A stretch of DNA of 64,000 bases from Vibrio crassostreae 9ZC13 (GTDB lineage Bacteria; Pseudomonadota; Gammaproteobacteria; Enterobacterales; Vibrionaceae). Below the pieces are notes generated by a model that ran no database searches, was not told the DNA's origin, and saw only the letters and a program-made list of their open reading frames with translations. Location of the stretch: the NCBI RefSeq assembly GCF_000272045.2, contig NZ_AJYZ02000040.1:208734-272733 (forward strand), read 5' to 3'. Made by a program: the position numbers and the translations under genes. How positions within the stretch are numbered: position 1 is the first letter of the stretch; the number at the start of each line of letters is the position of its first letter. Shown here one piece after another: positions 47,062-57,426 of this stretch.

Positions 47062-48003
47062 TTAAGCGTTTACGATCTTCATGTACTCAGCAACGCCATC
47101 GGCTACTGCTTTAAACTCGATATCGCAACCTGTACCGCGAAGCTTGGTTAGGTCTGCTTGAGTGAATTCTTGGTAAGCACCTTTTAAATGCTCAGGGAAA
47201 GGAATCGTTTCGATTTCGCCTTTACCATGGTGCTTGATAACTGCCTTGGCGACTTCTTCAAACGACTCAGCATTGCCAGTACCTAGATTAAAGAGGCCAG
47301 ATACCCCATTTTCTAAGAACCACAAGTTTACAGCCGCAACATCACCTACATACACAAAATCACGCTTAAAGGTTTCGCTACCTGCGAACAATTTCGGGTT
47401 TTCACCGGAATTCATTTGGTTGTTTAGGTGGAAAGCGACAGAGGCCATGCTGCCTTTGTGTTGCTCGCGTGGACCATAAACATTGAAGTAACGAAACCCT
47501 ACGATTTGCGAAAGCTTTTCGTTGTGTGCTGCTGCATCCGCGGTTAAGCGGCGAACGTAGTTATCAAATTGTTGTTTTGAATAGCCGTAGACATTCAATG
47601 CACCTTCGTACTCTCGTTCTTCAATGAAAGTGTCGGTTTCACCGTAAGTTGCAGCTGAAGAGGCATACAAGAAAGGAATTTCACGTTCAACACAGTAATG
47701 AAGTAGCTCTTTTGAGTATTCATAGTTGTTGAGCATCATGTATTTGCCATCCCACTCAGTGGTAGCAGAGCATGCTCCTTCATGGAAAACAGCTTCAATA
47801 TGACCAAAATCATCACCGGCCATGACTTGAGTTAGGAAGTCATCACGATCCATGTAATCCGTGATGTCTAGGTCTACAAGGTTCTTAAATTTCTTACCAT
47901 CTTTTAAGTTGTCGACGACTAGAATATCGTTGTGGCCCGCTTCATTAAGCGCCTTAACAATATTGCTGCCAATCATGCCAGCACCACCCGTTACGATAAT
48001 CAT
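47062..48003 (-). CDS. hldD: ADP-L-glycero-D-manno-heptose 6-epimerase HldD
   Basis: HldD/RfaD (313 aa) converts ADP-D-glycero-D-manno-heptose to the L,D form used by heptosyltransferases. The NADP-binding N-terminus is [30 protein letters not shown] near 73, the catalytic YGYSKQQFD near 139, and [15 protein letters not shown] near 171 are HldD-specific. Very high conservation leaves little doubt. In vibrios hldD marks the end of the core locus and the start of variable surface-polysaccharide regions. It is divergent from ugd. Confidence 0.97.
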   Translation of the reverse strand: MIIVTGGAGMIGSNIVKALNEAGHNDILVVDNLKDGKKFKNLVDLDITDYMDRDDFLTQVMAGDDFGHIEAVFHEGACSATTEWDGKYMMLNNYEYSKELLHYCVEREIPFLYASSAATYGETDTFIEEREYEGALNVYGYSKQQFDNYVRRLTADAAAHNEKLSQIVGFRYFNVYGPREQHKGSMASVAFHLNNQMNSGENPKLFAGSETFKRDFVYVGDVAAVNLWFLENGVSGLFNLGTGNAESFEEVAKAVIKHHGKGEIETIPFPEHLKGAYQEFTQADLTKLRGTGCDIEFKAVADGVAEYMKIVNA

Positions 48004-48155
48004 AATTTTCTAACTCTTTTGAATACAAAACTGTCACGAGTATAGCAAGGAATGGATAAAGCGGGCTAGTGGAATAATTCCCCAACCAGAGTATGATACG
48101 GCAAGCTAAGTTATAAATTATGTTGAGTTAATTACTCAAAACTATAGGTATTATC

Positions 48156-49319
48156 ATGAAGATTGCAGTAGCCGGTACAGGGTATGTGGGTCTATCAAAC
48201 GCTATGCTTTTGGCACAACATCATGAAGTCATTGCGGTAGATATCATCGATGAAAAAGTGGCAATGCTGAATAATAAGCAGTCACCGATTGTAGATAATG
48301 AGATTGAGCACTTTCTATCAAATAAGGCGCTGAATTTCAGGGCGACAACAGATAAAGCGGCTTACAAAGATGCTGAGTTTGTCATCATTGCTACACCAAC
48401 CGATTATGATCCAAAAAATAATTACTTTGATACCAGCTCTGTAGAATCGGTCATTAAAGACGTTATGGATATCAATCCAAATGCTGTTATGGTGATCAAA
48501 TCAACGGTCCCTGTTGGTTATACTGAGCGTGTTAAGCAAGAACTGAACTGTGAAAACGTTATGTTCTCACCTGAGTTTTTACGCGAAGGCAAAGCCCTGT
48601 ACGATAACCTACACCCATCACGTATTATCGTTGGTGAGTGTTCGGAACGCGCTAAAGTGTTTGCGAATCTGCTGGTTGAAGGCGCAGAAAAAGAAAGCAT
48701 CGATGTTTTGTTTACTAACTCAACAGAAGCAGAAGCAGTAAAACTGTTCTCAAATACCTACCTAGCGATGCGAGTTTCTTATTTCAATGAGCTTGATTCT
48801 TACGCGGAAGCGCATGGCTTGGATTCTCGTCAGATCATAGAAGGTGTTGGCTTAGACCCTCGTATCGGCAATCATTACAACAACCCTTCATTTGGTTACG
48901 GTGGTTACTGCTTACCAAAAGACACCAAGCAACTATTAGCAAACTATCAAGATGTACCAAACAACATTGTGGGTGCGATTGTTGATGCAAACCGTACCCG
49001 AAAAGACTTCATTGCGGATTCAATTATTAAGCGCTCGCCTAAAATTGTCGGTATTTATCGTTTGATCATGAAGGCGGGCTCTGACAATTTCCGTGCTTCT
49101 TCCATCCAAGGGATCATGAAGCGTTTAAAAGCCAAAGGCATCGAAGTCGTCGTGTTTGAACCGGTATTGAAAGAAGAGCACTTCTTTAACTCGAAAGTCT
49201 ATTCTGATCTTGCTGAGTTCAAAGCGGTGTCCGATGTGATTGTTTCTAATCGAATGGTAGAAGAGATCGCAGACGTTGCAGATAAGGTGTACACACGAGA
49301 TCTGTTTGGCAGTGATTGA
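48156..49319 (+). CDS. ugd: UDP-glucose 6-dehydrogenase
   Basis: Ugd (387 aa) oxidises UDP-glucose to UDP-glucuronate with two NAD. The N-terminal Rossmann motif is [34 protein letters not shown] is near 136, and the catalytic cysteine is in [15 protein letters not shown] near 250. The short length and [15 protein letters not shown] segment are typical of the enterobacterial-type Ugd. Its product could be used directly, or epimerised by the enzyme at 35810, for core or capsule uronic acids. It is monocistronic, divergent from hldD. Confidence 0.95.
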   Translation: MKIAVAGTGYVGLSNAMLLAQHHEVIAVDIIDEKVAMLNNKQSPIVDNEIEHFLSNKALNFRATTDKAAYKDAEFVIIATPTDYDPKNNYFDTSSVESVIKDVMDINPNAVMVIKSTVPVGYTERVKQELNCENVMFSPEFLREGKALYDNLHPSRIIVGECSERAKVFANLLVEGAEKESIDVLFTNSTEAEAVKLFSNTYLAMRVSYFNELDSYAEAHGLDSRQIIEGVGLDPRIGNHYNNPSFGYGGYCLPKDTKQLLANYQDVPNNIVGAIVDANRTRKDFIADSIIKRSPKIVGIYRLIMKAGSDNFRASSIQGIMKRLKAKGIEVVVFEPVLKEEHFFNSKVYSDLAEFKAVSDVIVSNRMVEEIADVADKVYTRDLFGSD

Positions 49320-49427
49320 TTCGGCTCTATTTTAGCTAATGCTAATTAGACCAGATGTTAACAGCTCGATCTATCCGTTTAGTGGCGATATACTGAACCC
49401 CTAAACGGATAGGGATACTAATAACTA

Positions 49428-50066
49428 ATGAAAACACGTGACAAGATTGTTTACGCTGCTCTAGAGCTTTTTAATGAGCACGGTGAGCGTAGTATTACGA
49501 CCAATCATATTGCTGAGCATATCGAGATTAGCCCTGGTAACCTCTACTACCATTTCCGCAACAAGCAAGAAATTGTCCGTGACATCTTTACTCTCTATTC
49601 GACAGAGTTACTTGAAAGGTTCACACCGATTCAAGGCCAACAAGAAAGCCTGACGTTACTAAAGACTTACTTAGATTCTATCTTCACACTGATGTGGAAG
49701 TACCGATTCTTCTATGCGAATCTGCCTGAAATATTGTCACGTGATGAAAAACTCCACCTTGATTACATGGCCGTACAAGAAAAGCTGCAAACGAATCTTG
49801 TCGATATCATGCGAGCCTTCGTTGAGTTGAACCTGCTCAAAGCAACGGATACGGAAATGAAATCGATGGTCACTTCTCTTCACTTGATCGCATCGGGTTG
49901 GTTGGCGTATCAGTCTGCGATGTCTCCAAAAGCCCAAATTACCGAGCAAGTCGTTCATCAAGGAATGCTGCAGATGATAGCGACCGTTAAACCAATTGCG
50001 ACCGCGCAAGGTTTTGAACAGCTGACATTATTAGAAGATGGTGTAAGGGCGTTGAACTCTAAATAG
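49428..50066 (+). CDS. TetR/AcrR family transcriptional regulator
   Basis: This is a 212-aa TetR-family regulator. The N-terminal helix-turn-helix is in RSITTNHIAEHIEISPGNLYYHFRNKQEIVRDIF (residues 21-54), a close fit to the family consensus. The all-helical C-terminal part binds an unknown ligand. A long C-terminal TetR_C-like region with DEKLHLDYMAVQEKL near 102 is seen. No obvious divergent target gene lies next to it, as both neighbours point toward or away at a distance. Its regulon is unknown. Confidence 0.9.
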   Translation: MKTRDKIVYAALELFNEHGERSITTNHIAEHIEISPGNLYYHFRNKQEIVRDIFTLYSTELLERFTPIQGQQESLTLLKTYLDSIFTLMWKYRFFYANLPEILSRDEKLHLDYMAVQEKLQTNLVDIMRAFVELNLLKATDTEMKSMVTSLHLIASGWLAYQSAMSPKAQITEQVVHQGMLQMIATVKPIATAQGFEQLTLLEDGVRALNSK

Positions 50067-50076
50067 AAAGAGACGA

Positions 50077-50132
50077 GTAAGCGGTATACGGGATTCGAAG
50101 AAAGATACTCGCATCCCGTATCTGCTCTTTAT
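50077..50132. terminator. Hairpin containing an inverted copy of the dispersed repeat
   Basis: ATACGGGATTCGA (50086-50098) pairs with TCGCATCCCGTAT, with further pairing AAAGAG/CTCTTT at the outside. It probably acts as a terminator for the convergent TetR and envC genes. Bases 50106-50127, read on the minus strand, match the repeat unit found at 19858 and 19901. Confidence 0.7.
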
Positions 50133-51280
50133 CGAACTAACCAACTCTTCGGGTTTTGGGCTTGGCTGTTTCTGCGAATCTCAAAGTACAGTGAAGGGCG
50201 CGTTTGGCCGCCAGTGTCACCAGCAAGCGCAATCGCTTCGCCAGCTTTAACCTTGTCACCTTCTTTCTTTAAAAGTGCTTGGTTAAAGCCGTAGAGCGTC
50301 ATATCACCTTTACCGTGGTCAAGTAGCACCACTAATCCATAGCCACGCAGATACTCTGCAAATACCACCGTGCCAGAGTAAACCGATTTTACCTGCTGAC
50401 CGTACTTGGCGTTTATCACCATGCCTTTCCAGTTAATTTGCCCCGTTTGACGTGAACCGTAGTTATGTAGAACTTTATCTTTGATCGGCCAAGGCAGCTT
50501 ACCTTTACGTTTTGCTAGGCCATCCATCGGGACTGCATTACGTCGTTCTCGAGCCGCTTTTTCTGCTTTCGCTATTTCAGCTTTGAGGCGTGTTTCATTT
50601 CGCTGAAGCTCTGCTAGGTAATTCTTGTCACCCGAGATGTTTTTCTTGATGCTGCCAACCGTTTTCTTACGCTGCGTTTGAGTTTTGGCTAACGTATCGC
50701 GCTTGGTGGTTTGCTGTTTTAGCAGTGTTGCTATCTGTTCTTGCTCAAGTTGACGCTGTTTGTGGCTTTCTTCTAATTCAAGTTGCGTCTGTTCAATCGT
50801 TTTAATGGTTGCGGAGCGAGCTTTGGCAAGGTGCTGGTAATAATGACTGATGCGATCTTCTTCTATACCGGTGTTGAGAATGTGAGAAGAAGCCTTAGCT
50901 CGACTCGTCATGTAGTAAGTCTGAATGAGCTGCTCTAACTTGTCTGTCTGGACTTTTTTCTGTGCAGTGAGCGCTTTAATCTTTGTGTCTAAATTAGCAA
51001 TATTAGCATTAGCAGTATTGAGCTGCTTTTTACTGTCTAGGATAGCTTTTTCAAGCGAAGCAATGGAGAGCTCTTGTTTTTTGAGGCTCGCTTGTAGGCT
51101 ATCGAGTTTTTTCTGTTGTGAGGATAGATTCTTTTGTTGGCGAGATATCTCGCTAGATACACCTTTCAGTTCACCTTGAGATGCAGCAAATGACGATGTA
51201 GATAAAAGAGCAACACAGAGGCTCGCTGATATCAGGAGAGTTGAACTAATGGCTCGAATTTGTTTCATCATTATCGTCAT
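50129..51280 (-). CDS. envC: Murein hydrolase activator EnvC
   Basis: EnvC (383 aa) is a periplasmic LytM-domain factor that, with FtsEX, activates AmiA/AmiB-type amidases to split septal peptidoglycan. A signal peptide covers about residues 1-33 (LLISASLCVALLSTSSFA, cleaved after the Ala). A long coiled coil covers about 36-240. The C-terminal LytM domain (about 265-383) lacks the full zinc ligand set, with VKSVYSGTVVFAEYLRGYGLVVLLDHGKGDM near 300, consistent with a non-catalytic activator. The start could also be one of two nearby Met codons at 51271 or 51268. gpmM, its frequent partner, is not here. Confidence 0.92.
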   Translation of the reverse strand: MTIMMKQIRAISSTLLISASLCVALLSTSSFAASQGELKGVSSEISRQQKNLSSQQKKLDSLQASLKKQELSIASLEKAILDSKKQLNTANANIANLDTKIKALTAQKKVQTDKLEQLIQTYYMTSRAKASSHILNTGIEEDRISHYYQHLAKARSATIKTIEQTQLELEESHKQRQLEQEQIATLLKQQTTKRDTLAKTQTQRKKTVGSIKKNISGDKNYLAELQRNETRLKAEIAKAEKAARERRNAVPMDGLAKRKGKLPWPIKDKVLHNYGSRQTGQINWKGMVINAKYGQQVKSVYSGTVVFAEYLRGYGLVVLLDHGKGDMTLYGFNQALLKKEGDKVKAGEAIALAGDTGGQTRPSLYFEIRRNSQAQNPKSWLVR

Positions 51281-51358
51281 TTAGTTGTTATTCATCTACT
51301 TGTAGGTTGTTTATGTTTTATGCGAATCTCATTGATGCTCGTTTTCCGCTACTGCTGG

Positions 51359-52180
51359 TTAAATCCCATCACCATGAATAAAGTTCTGTGAACGACCGTT
51401 GAATCCCTGATCCATGTCTAAAGATGGTTTGTCAGTTTTAGGTTTACCTACGATCTTTGCTGGCACGCCCGCCACGGTAGTATGAGGTGGTACAGCCTGC
51501 AGAACTACAGAGCAAGAGCCAATCTTAGCGCCTTCACCCACTTCAATATTGCCAAGGATTTTAGCGCCGGCACCGATCATTACGCCTTCACGGATTTTAG
51601 GGTGTCGATCACCGCCTTCTTTACCGGTACCACCTAGGGTCACGTCTTGAAGAATCGACACGTCATTTTCGACTACAGCCGTTTCACCGATAACAATGCC
51701 TGTTGCGTGGTCGAGCATGATTGCTTTGCCGATACGTGCAGCCGGGTGGATATCTACTTGGCAAGCGACTGAAATTTGATTTTGCAGGTAAGTCGCAAGA
51801 GCAATACGACCTTGTTTCCATAGCCAGTTAGCGACTCGGTAACCTTGCAGAGCATGGTAGCCTTTAAGATAAAGTAGAGGCATTGAATACATCTCTACCG
51901 CCGGATCTCGAGTCACTGTTGCACAAATATCACAAGCGGCAGCATCAATAATCGATTGGTCCTGCTTAAATGCTTGTTCAACCACTTCACGTACAGCCAT
52001 TGCAGGCATTGAGGCGGTCTTTAACTTGTTTGCCAGAATATAACTGAGCGCGGCGCCCAAGCTTTCGTGGTTGATGATCGTGGCATGGTAAAAACTCGCA
52101 AGCATAGGCTCTTGCTCTGACAGCTGTCGAGCTTCCTTCACAATGCATTGCCAAACTTTTTGTTGTTCACAGTGTTTCAT
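51359..52180 (-). CDS. cysE: Serine O-acetyltransferase CysE
   Basis: CysE (273 aa) acetylates L-serine to O-acetylserine, the first step of cysteine synthesis, and is feedback-inhibited by cysteine. The N-terminal helical domain is followed by a left-handed beta-helix of hexapeptide repeats. Key stretches are DIHPAARIGKAIMLDHATGIVIGETA near 145-170 (catalytic His) and TLGGTGKEGGDRHPKI near 184. The C-terminal tail is of the kind that binds O-acetylserine sulfhydrylase. The ATG at 52180 is favoured, since GGA in the preceding codons is well placed. A start at 52192 is possible. Downstream of gpsA by 47 bp. Confidence 0.95.
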   Translation of the reverse strand: MKHCEQQKVWQCIVKEARQLSEQEPMLASFYHATIINHESLGAALSYILANKLKTASMPAMAVREVVEQAFKQDQSIIDAAACDICATVTRDPAVEMYSMPLLYLKGYHALQGYRVANWLWKQGRIALATYLQNQISVACQVDIHPAARIGKAIMLDHATGIVIGETAVVENDVSILQDVTLGGTGKEGGDRHPKIREGVMIGAGAKILGNIEVGEGAKIGSCSVVLQAVPPHTTVAGVPAKIVGKPKTDKPSLDMDQGFNGRSQNFIHGDGI

Positions 52181-52227
52181 TTTTCCATCCATCTTATCTA
52201 TTTCATTCCACGACTTGATACGTGGTG

Positions 52228-53292
52228 TTATCGCTCTGACTTCTTGTCTCGAGCAAGCAGATCTTGCGCAGCTAAGTGGGCATCTTTCCCTTGATACAAC
52301 ACTTGATAAATTTGTTCAACAATTGGCATCTCAACGCCCATGCGTTCTGATAGTAACCAAACTTCTTTGGTGTTGCGATACCCTTCGACCACTTGGCCGA
52401 TTTCTTCTTGCGCCGTATCGACGTCCTTACCTAAGCCAAGCGCTAAACCAAAGCGACGGTTACGGGATTGGTTATCGGTACATGTCAGTACTAAATCGCC
52501 TAATCCAGCCATGCCCATAAAGGTTTCTGGTTGTGCGCCAAGTGCTGCGCCCAACCGACTCATCTCAGCTAAACCACGCGTGATCAGTGCTGTACGAGCG
52601 TTAGCACCAAAGCCAATACCATCTGACATGCCAGCGCCAATTGCGATAACGTTTTTAACCGCGCCGCCAAGCTGCATACCAATGAAATCTGAGTTCGCAT
52701 ACACACGGAATGTTTTGCCGCAGTGAATTTTCTCTTGTAGCTCTTTTAAGAAGCTCTTGTCTGGTGAGGCAACTGAAATTGCGGTCGGCATACCCATCGC
52801 AAGCTCTTTCGCAAAAGTAGGGCCAGATAGAACTGCTAGTGAGTAACCATCACCAAGCACATCATGCGCGACATCTTTAAGCAGGCGGCCGGTCTCTGGC
52901 TCTAAGCCTTTGGTCGCCCAACAGATGCGAGAGTCTGAGGCTAAGTAAGGTTTAACGCTATTAAGCACAACGCCGAATACGTGGCTCGGGACTACAAGTA
53001 AAAGGTCTCGGCTTGAAGTCACTGCTTTTTCTAAGTCTGATTCAATGATCAGGCTTTCTGGGAATTCTATATTTGGTAGAAACTCATTATTAGCGCGCTC
53101 AGATTCAAGGCGAGCCATATGAGCAGGGTCATGCCCCCAAAGAACAACGTTTGCACCGTTACGCGCTAGAGAGATAGCTAAAGAGGTTCCGTAAGAACCT
53201 GCACCAATGACAGTCATGGCGATCTCTTTTCCGTAAGCGCTGTCTTTACCGTAAGCGTCTGTCGTGTTGGTCGGGTGAGTTGTGTCTGTCAT
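52228..53292 (-). CDS. gpsA: Glycerol-3-phosphate dehydrogenase [NAD(P)+] GpsA
   Basis: GpsA (354 aa) reduces dihydroxyacetone phosphate to sn-glycerol 3-phosphate for phospholipid synthesis. After a ~24-residue N-terminal extension, the Rossmann motif [21 protein letters not shown] appears near 26. The catalytic lysine lies in [19 protein letters not shown] near 205-223. The start is the ATG at 53292 with AGGTGGA upstream. The open frame beyond it is not supported. The order secB-gpsA-cysE matches E. coli. Confidence 0.95.
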   Translation of the reverse strand: MTDTTHPTNTTDAYGKDSAYGKEIAMTVIGAGSYGTSLAISLARNGANVVLWGHDPAHMARLESERANNEFLPNIEFPESLIIESDLEKAVTSSRDLLLVVPSHVFGVVLNSVKPYLASDSRICWATKGLEPETGRLLKDVAHDVLGDGYSLAVLSGPTFAKELAMGMPTAISVASPDKSFLKELQEKIHCGKTFRVYANSDFIGMQLGGAVKNVIAIGAGMSDGIGFGANARTALITRGLAEMSRLGAALGAQPETFMGMAGLGDLVLTCTDNQSRNRRFGLALGLGKDVDTAQEEIGQVVEGYRNTKEVWLLSERMGVEMPIVEQIYQVLYQGKDAHLAAQDLLARDKKSER

Positions 53293-53385
53293 GCTTCCAC
53301 CTAAAAATATTGAGGGAAATCGAAGAATTCTGGAAAAGCTTTCCACTAAAATAAGAAGAGCTTTCAACTTTAGTACAGTGTAAAG

Positions 53386-53424
53386 AAAAAATGCACATCG
53401 CAGAAGTTGCGATGTGCATTTAAA
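53386..53424 (-). terminator. Terminator or attenuator between secB and gpsA
   Basis: A perfect 14-bp stem, AAATGCACATCGCA with TGCGATGTGCATTT, on the minus strand runs into a T-run. It lies after secB and 94 bp before gpsA, so gpsA may depend on its own promoter. Confidence 0.85.
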
Positions 53425-53470
53425 AGCGAACTAGCGCTTGAATCGTTAGAGTTAAGTTCTACTTTGAGAC

Positions 53471-53938
53471 TTAAGCCTGTTCGCCTTCAGCTTGCTGAGC
53501 TTGGTTCTGTAGGTAGTTCATGAACAAAGCATCGAAGTTTACAGGTGCTAGGTTCAGTTGTGGGAACGTACCTTTAACCACTAGGCTAGAAATCGTTTCA
53601 CGAGCGTATGGGAACAGGATGTTCGGGCAGAATGCACCAAGGCAATGAGCCAGTTGACCAGCTTCCATTTCGCTTGCAGAGAAGATACCGCCTTGTTGAA
53701 CTTCACAAAGGAATGCAGTGTCTTCTGCGTTCTTAACTGTAACAGTTAGACGTAGGATTACTTCGTAAACGCCTTCGCCAAGTTCACGGCTTTGAGTGTC
53801 TAGGTCCAGTTTTACATCTGGGTTCCACTCTTTTTGAAACATGTCTGGAGAGTTTGGCGCTTCGAAAGATACATCTTTTAGGAAGATGCGTTGGATTGCG
53901 AAGTTTTGTTGTGCGTCTTGTTGTGCTGCTTCAGCCAT
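53471..53938 (-). CDS. secB: Protein-export chaperone SecB
   Basis: SecB (155 aa) is a cytosolic tetrameric chaperone that keeps preproteins unfolded and delivers them to SecA. Family landmarks are [19 protein letters not shown] near 13, LRLTVTVKN, and the Pro/Tyr-rich [17 protein letters not shown] near 109. The C-terminal Glu/Gln-rich tail is typical. An AGGACAAGAAA stretch precedes the ATG at 53938. It lies between the rhodanese gene and gpsA, as in E. coli (yibN-grxC-secB-gpsA-cysE), here without grxC. Confidence 0.97.
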   Translation of the reverse strand: MAEAAQQDAQQNFAIQRIFLKDVSFEAPNSPDMFQKEWNPDVKLDLDTQSRELGEGVYEVILRLTVTVKNAEDTAFLCEVQQGGIFSASEMEAGQLAHCLGAFCPNILFPYARETISSLVVKGTFPQLNLAPVNFDALFMNYLQNQAQQAEGEQA

Positions 53939-53963
53939 TTTCTTGTCCTTAAAAATTTAAATT

Positions 53964-53997
53964 AGGTTTTGTTCGTTATATCTGCCGAACAAAACCT
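53964..53997 (-). terminator. Hairpin between the rhodanese gene and secB
   Basis: A perfect 12-bp stem, AGGTTTTGTTCG with CGAACAAAACCT, has a 10-base loop. On the minus strand the T-rich stretch ATTTTT follows only after about 8 bases, so it may be a weak terminator or an mRNA-stabilising structure in the secB leader. Confidence 0.65.
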
Positions 53998-54060
53998 TAA
54001 AGTTATATTCGTGTAATCGGGTCAGCTTACTGCTTGTCTTTAAAAGTTTTTCACCTTTAA

Positions 54061-54495
54061 CTACTTCTTACCTTTAACCAAAGGTAAGTTAGCTTCGCTC
54101 CAAGCCACTAAGCCGCTTTTCAGTACGCTTACGTTTTCGAAACCTGCTTTAACCAGCAAGTTCGCGCTTTCTTGAGCGGTTTGACCTGTCTTGCATACTA
54201 CGATGATTGGGTCTGCTTTGTGGCTTTCAAGGCTACCAAAGCTATTTGCTTTGATGTCTGACGGCAAAATGTGAACTGCGTCCGTAATATGGCCCTTTTT
54301 GAACTCATCTTTAGTACGAATATCAACCACAACGCCGTTTTCACGGTTGATCAGTTGTGTAGTTTGCGCTGCCGTGATCTCTTTGTAGGCTGCGTTTGAT
54401 GTTTTGATAACGTTCGCAATGATGGCAACAACCAAGCCGATCCATACGATGGCTAAAATCATATTCTCTTGAACAAATGGAACTAACTCTTGCAT
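54061..54495 (-). CDS. yibN: Membrane-anchored rhodanese-like protein (YibN family)
   Basis: This is a 144-aa protein with one N-terminal membrane helix (residues 12-29, MILAIVWIGLVVAIIANV) followed by a single rhodanese domain. The presumed catalytic cysteine is in IIVVCKTGQTA near 101. VVDIRTKDEFKKGHI near 55 is the conserved domain start. Rhodanese domains bind or transfer sulfane sulfur. The substrate of YibN is not established. It heads the minus-strand secB group. Upstream lies the leader of the polysaccharide operon on the opposite strand. Confidence 0.9.
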   Translation of the reverse strand: MQELVPFVQENMILAIVWIGLVVAIIANVIKTSNAAYKEITAAQTTQLINRENGVVVDIRTKDEFKKGHITDAVHILPSDIKANSFGSLESHKADPIIVVCKTGQTAQESANLLVKAGFENVSVLKSGLVAWSEANLPLVKGKK

Positions 54496-54998
54496 ATCTT
54501 GAACTCTTATTCGTTATTGGGCGAAAAACTATAGATCAGGAGTATAGCGATAAAGGATGGGAGAATACAGAGGGAGCATGTTGTTGGGCAAATACTATTG
54601 AGGTGAACCTGCTAATGTTAGTCGTTGATATTCTGGGTGTCTGCTTGTGTCTCGTTATGCTGTTTTTTTGTTTCGAATCTCGTATTTTTTAAGATACAAA
54701 ATTTTGCGGTATATAAAATGTTCTTTTAGGTCATCTGCAATGGCGACGTTTAGTAAGGGATATCAATATAAACGTAGAGTATGCACATGCTATTTGCTAC
54801 AATCCTGCCTATTTAAAATGACTGTGCTTACCTCGGTAAGCCTTTATCTACTGACCGCCTTTGGGAGCTAAACCTAAGGGCGGTAGCGTTCCCAAATGTA
54901 AGTCTATGCAACAAGGTGTTAACAAGTGAGTTCGCAGAGTTAGTAGGGAAGGAATGACTGAGGTGGATAAATTTTTTATATCTATCAGGTGAAATTAT
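54496..54998. other. Gene-free leader region of the polysaccharide operon
   Basis: These 503 bp lie between the divergent rhodanese gene and the tviB-like gene. Short open frames here look random (unusual composition, no ribosome binding sites). A TACAAT at 54798-54803 could be the -10 of the operon promoter, without a good -35. The ops element at 54879 lies downstream of it, as expected for an RfaH-dependent leader. Confidence 0.6.
54879..54890 (+). promoter_or_regulatory. ops/JUMPstart element
   Basis: GGCGGTAGCGTT matches the operon polarity suppressor GGCGGTAGCGTG/C at 11 of 12 bases. In enteric and Vibrio surface-polysaccharide operons this element pauses RNA polymerase and recruits RfaH, which suppresses termination over long operons. 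Its GGCGGT also pairs with ACCGCC at 54854-54859, giving a possible hairpin. It lies 109 bp before the tviB-like start codon. Confidence 0.88.
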
Positions 54999-56279
54999 AT
55001 GAACTTTTCGTTAGAGAAAGCGAACATTGGTATTATTGGATTAGGTTATGTTGGGCTACCTCTAGCCGTTGAATTCGGTAAAAAGCAAGCAACCATCGGT
55101 TTTGATATTAACCAAAGTCGTATTGATGAATTAGCTAAAGGTATTGATAGTACCTTAGAATGTGGGAGTGATGAGTTAGCAGAAGCTATTCATCTTACTT
55201 ATACAGCTTCGCTTGAAGAGCTAAAAGAGTGTAACGTTTATATTGTTACCGTTCCTACCCCTATTGATGAGTATAAACAACCGGACTTGACACCGTTGAT
55301 TAAAGCGTCGGAAGCACTAGGTTCTGTTATTTCTAAAGGTGATGTTATCATCTATGAGTCAACAGTTTACCCTGGCGCGACTGAAGAGGTATGTATTCCT
55401 GTTGTTGAGAATGTAGCGAGTTTAACATTTAATAAAGATTTTTTTGCTGGATACTCACCTGAGCGTATAAACCCTGGCGATAAAGAGCACCGTGTAACTA
55501 ATATTTTGAAAGTGACTAGTGGTTCTACTGATGAAGTGGCTGAATTTGTAGACCAATTGTATAAAACGATAATAACCGCAGGTACACACAAAGCATCAAG
55601 CATTAAGGTAGCAGAAGCGGCAAAAGTCATTGAAAATACTCAGCGAGATGTGAATATTGCATTAATCAATGAGCTTTCAATTATATTTAATAAGTTGAAT
55701 ATTGATACTCTTGAAGTATTAGAAGCGGCAGGTACTAAATGGAACTTCTTACCATTTCGTCCTGGTCTTGTTGGCGGTCACTGTATTGGTGTGGACCCAT
55801 ACTACTTAACACATAAAGCTCAAACAGTAGGGTATCACCCGGAGATGATTCTAGCCGGTCGTCGTTTGAATGATGGTATGGGGGGGTATGTAGTTTCTAC
55901 GTTGGTTAAAAGTATGCTTAAAAAGCGTATTCATGTTGAAGGCGCTAATGTACTTGTTATGGGCTTAACGTTTAAAGAAAACTGCCCAGATCTTAGGAAT
56001 ACTAAAGTGATCGATATTGTTTCTGAACTTAAAGAATACAACATTAACGTTGATGTTCTTGACCCTTGGTGTTCAAACGAGGAAGCACAGCACGAGTATG
56101 GTTTATCGGTCATCAAAGAAGCACAGTTGAATCATTATGATGGTATTGTTTTAGCGGTATCACATGATGAATTCAAGCAGTTAGGTGCAGAAAAAATTAG
56201 AGAGTTCGGTAAAGAAACACATGTCTTGTATGACTTAAAATATGTCTTAGAAAAAAGCGATGTAGACATGCGTCTCTAA
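54999..56279 (+). CDS. tviB: UDP-N-acetylglucosamine 6-dehydrogenase, TviB/WbpO-like
   Basis: This is a nucleotide-sugar dehydrogenase (426 aa) of the UDP-Glc/GDP-Man dehydrogenase family. It has [20 protein letters not shown] near 9, [14 protein letters not shown] near 120, and the catalytic cysteine in [15 protein letters not shown] near 260. Sequence and the adjacent epimerase point to the TviB/WbpO type, oxidising UDP-GlcNAc to UDP-GlcNAcA (or UDP-GalNAc to UDP-GalNAcA). The start ATG at 54999 has AGGTGA upstream. It is the first gene after the ops element. Confidence 0.9.
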   Translation: MNFSLEKANIGIIGLGYVGLPLAVEFGKKQATIGFDINQSRIDELAKGIDSTLECGSDELAEAIHLTYTASLEELKECNVYIVTVPTPIDEYKQPDLTPLIKASEALGSVISKGDVIIYESTVYPGATEEVCIPVVENVASLTFNKDFFAGYSPERINPGDKEHRVTNILKVTSGSTDEVAEFVDQLYKTIITAGTHKASSIKVAEAAKVIENTQRDVNIALINELSIIFNKLNIDTLEVLEAAGTKWNFLPFRPGLVGGHCIGVDPYYLTHKAQTVGYHPEMILAGRRLNDGMGGYVVSTLVKSMLKKRIHVEGANVLVMGLTFKENCPDLRNTKVIDIVSELKEYNINVDVLDPWCSNEEAQHEYGLSVIKEAQLNHYDGIVLAVSHDEFKQLGAEKIREFGKETHVLYDLKYVLEKSDVDMRL

Positions 56280-56385
56280 TGCTAATGCTCTCAAACCTAA
56301 AATAACGTGCTGCGAAAATTAGCACGTTATCTCAAAATAGTACTTTTATTTCCCCTTAATCATTAAGCTTAAACAAGTGGCCGAT

Positions 56386-57426
56386 ATGACTCAATATGAT
56401 CAAATAAAAAAGCAATTAACGGAATCTCCCCAAAAGTGGTTAATTACAGGAGTAGCAGGTTTTATCGGTTCCAACCTACTCGAGACGCTCTTGAAATTAA
56501 ATCAAAAAGTGGTTGGACTAGATAACTTTGCTACAGGGCATCAGCACAATTTGGATGAAGTGCGTTCGCTTGTAACTGAGGAGCAATGGAAGCGTTTTTC
56601 TTTTATTGAAGGTGATATTCGAAATTACGCCGATTGTGAGAAAGCTATTGGTCTAGGTGAAGTTGCGGTCGACTATGTCCTCCATCAAGCAGCTCTGGGC
56701 AGTGTGCCAAGGTCAATTGCAGATCCTGTCACAACCAATGCTGCAAACATTACTGGTTTCGTAAATATGTTGACGGCAGCAAAAGAAGCTCAAGTGAGTA
56801 GTTTTACCTACGCTGCGAGCAGCTCAACCTATGGTGACCATCCAGCGTTACCAAAAGTAGAAGAAAATATTGGCAGTCCACTATCGCCTTACGCTGTTAC
56901 TAAATATGTAAATGAGCTTTATGCTGGAGTCTATGCACGTACTTACGGCTTTAAAACTATTGGCCTACGTTATTTCAATGTGTTTGGGCCTAGACAGGAT
57001 CCCAATGGTGCTTATGCGGCTGTTATACCAAAGTGGACAGCATCAATGATTAAGAAAGAAGAAGTGTTTATTAATGGTGATGGTGAAACGAGTAGAGATT
57101 TTTGCTTTATTGATAATACAATACAGATGAACATTCTAGCTGCTTTAGCTCCTGATGAAGCTAAAGATGAAGTATACAATGTTGCTCTTGGCGATAGGAC
57201 TAGTTTAAATGAGCTTTATAGCTCGATACAGAATTCACTAAATGAATTGAACTTCAATTTGTCTACATTACCATCCTATAGAGACTTCCGTGTGGGTGAT
57301 GTTAGACACTCCCAAGCTAGTATACAAAAAGCTAAATTGAAATTAGGTTATGAGCCAACCCATAGAATAGACAAAGCCATTAAGCATGCCGTATCCTGGT
57401 ATGTGAAGAAATATGATTCTAAATAG
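56386..57426 (+). CDS. tviC: UDP-N-acetylglucosaminuronate/UDP-GlcNAc 4-epimerase, TviC/WbpP-like
   Basis: This is an SDR-type epimerase (346 aa). It has [19 protein letters not shown] near 17, [12 protein letters not shown] near 143 and the catalytic YAVTKYVNE near 165. [15 protein letters not shown] and [23 protein letters not shown] are hallmarks of the WbpP/TviC group, which interconverts UDP-GlcNAc(A) and UDP-GalNAc(A). With TviB it yields UDP-GalNAcA. The ATG at 56386 begins MTQYDQIKK like its relatives. A GTG at 56377 is possible. A 106-bp gap separates it from tviB. Confidence 0.9.
   Translation: MTQYDQIKKQLTESPQKWLITGVAGFIGSNLLETLLKLNQKVVGLDNFATGHQHNLDEVRSLVTEEQWKRFSFIEGDIRNYADCEKAIGLGEVAVDYVLHQAALGSVPRSIADPVTTNAANITGFVNMLTAAKEAQVSSFTYAASSSTYGDHPALPKVEENIGSPLSPYAVTKYVNELYAGVYARTYGFKTIGLRYFNVFGPRQDPNGAYAAVIPKWTASMIKKEEVFINGDGETSRDFCFIDNTIQMNILAALAPDEAKDEVYNVALGDRTSLNELYSSIQNSLNELNFNLSTLPSYRDFRVGDVRHSQASIQKAKLKLGYEPTHRIDKAIKHAVSWYVKKYDSK

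Noticed and set aside
54477..54871. Two overlapping small frames in the polysaccharide leader
   Set aside because: Composition is not protein-like, there is no ribosome binding site, and they lie where an untranslated RfaH-type leader is expected.
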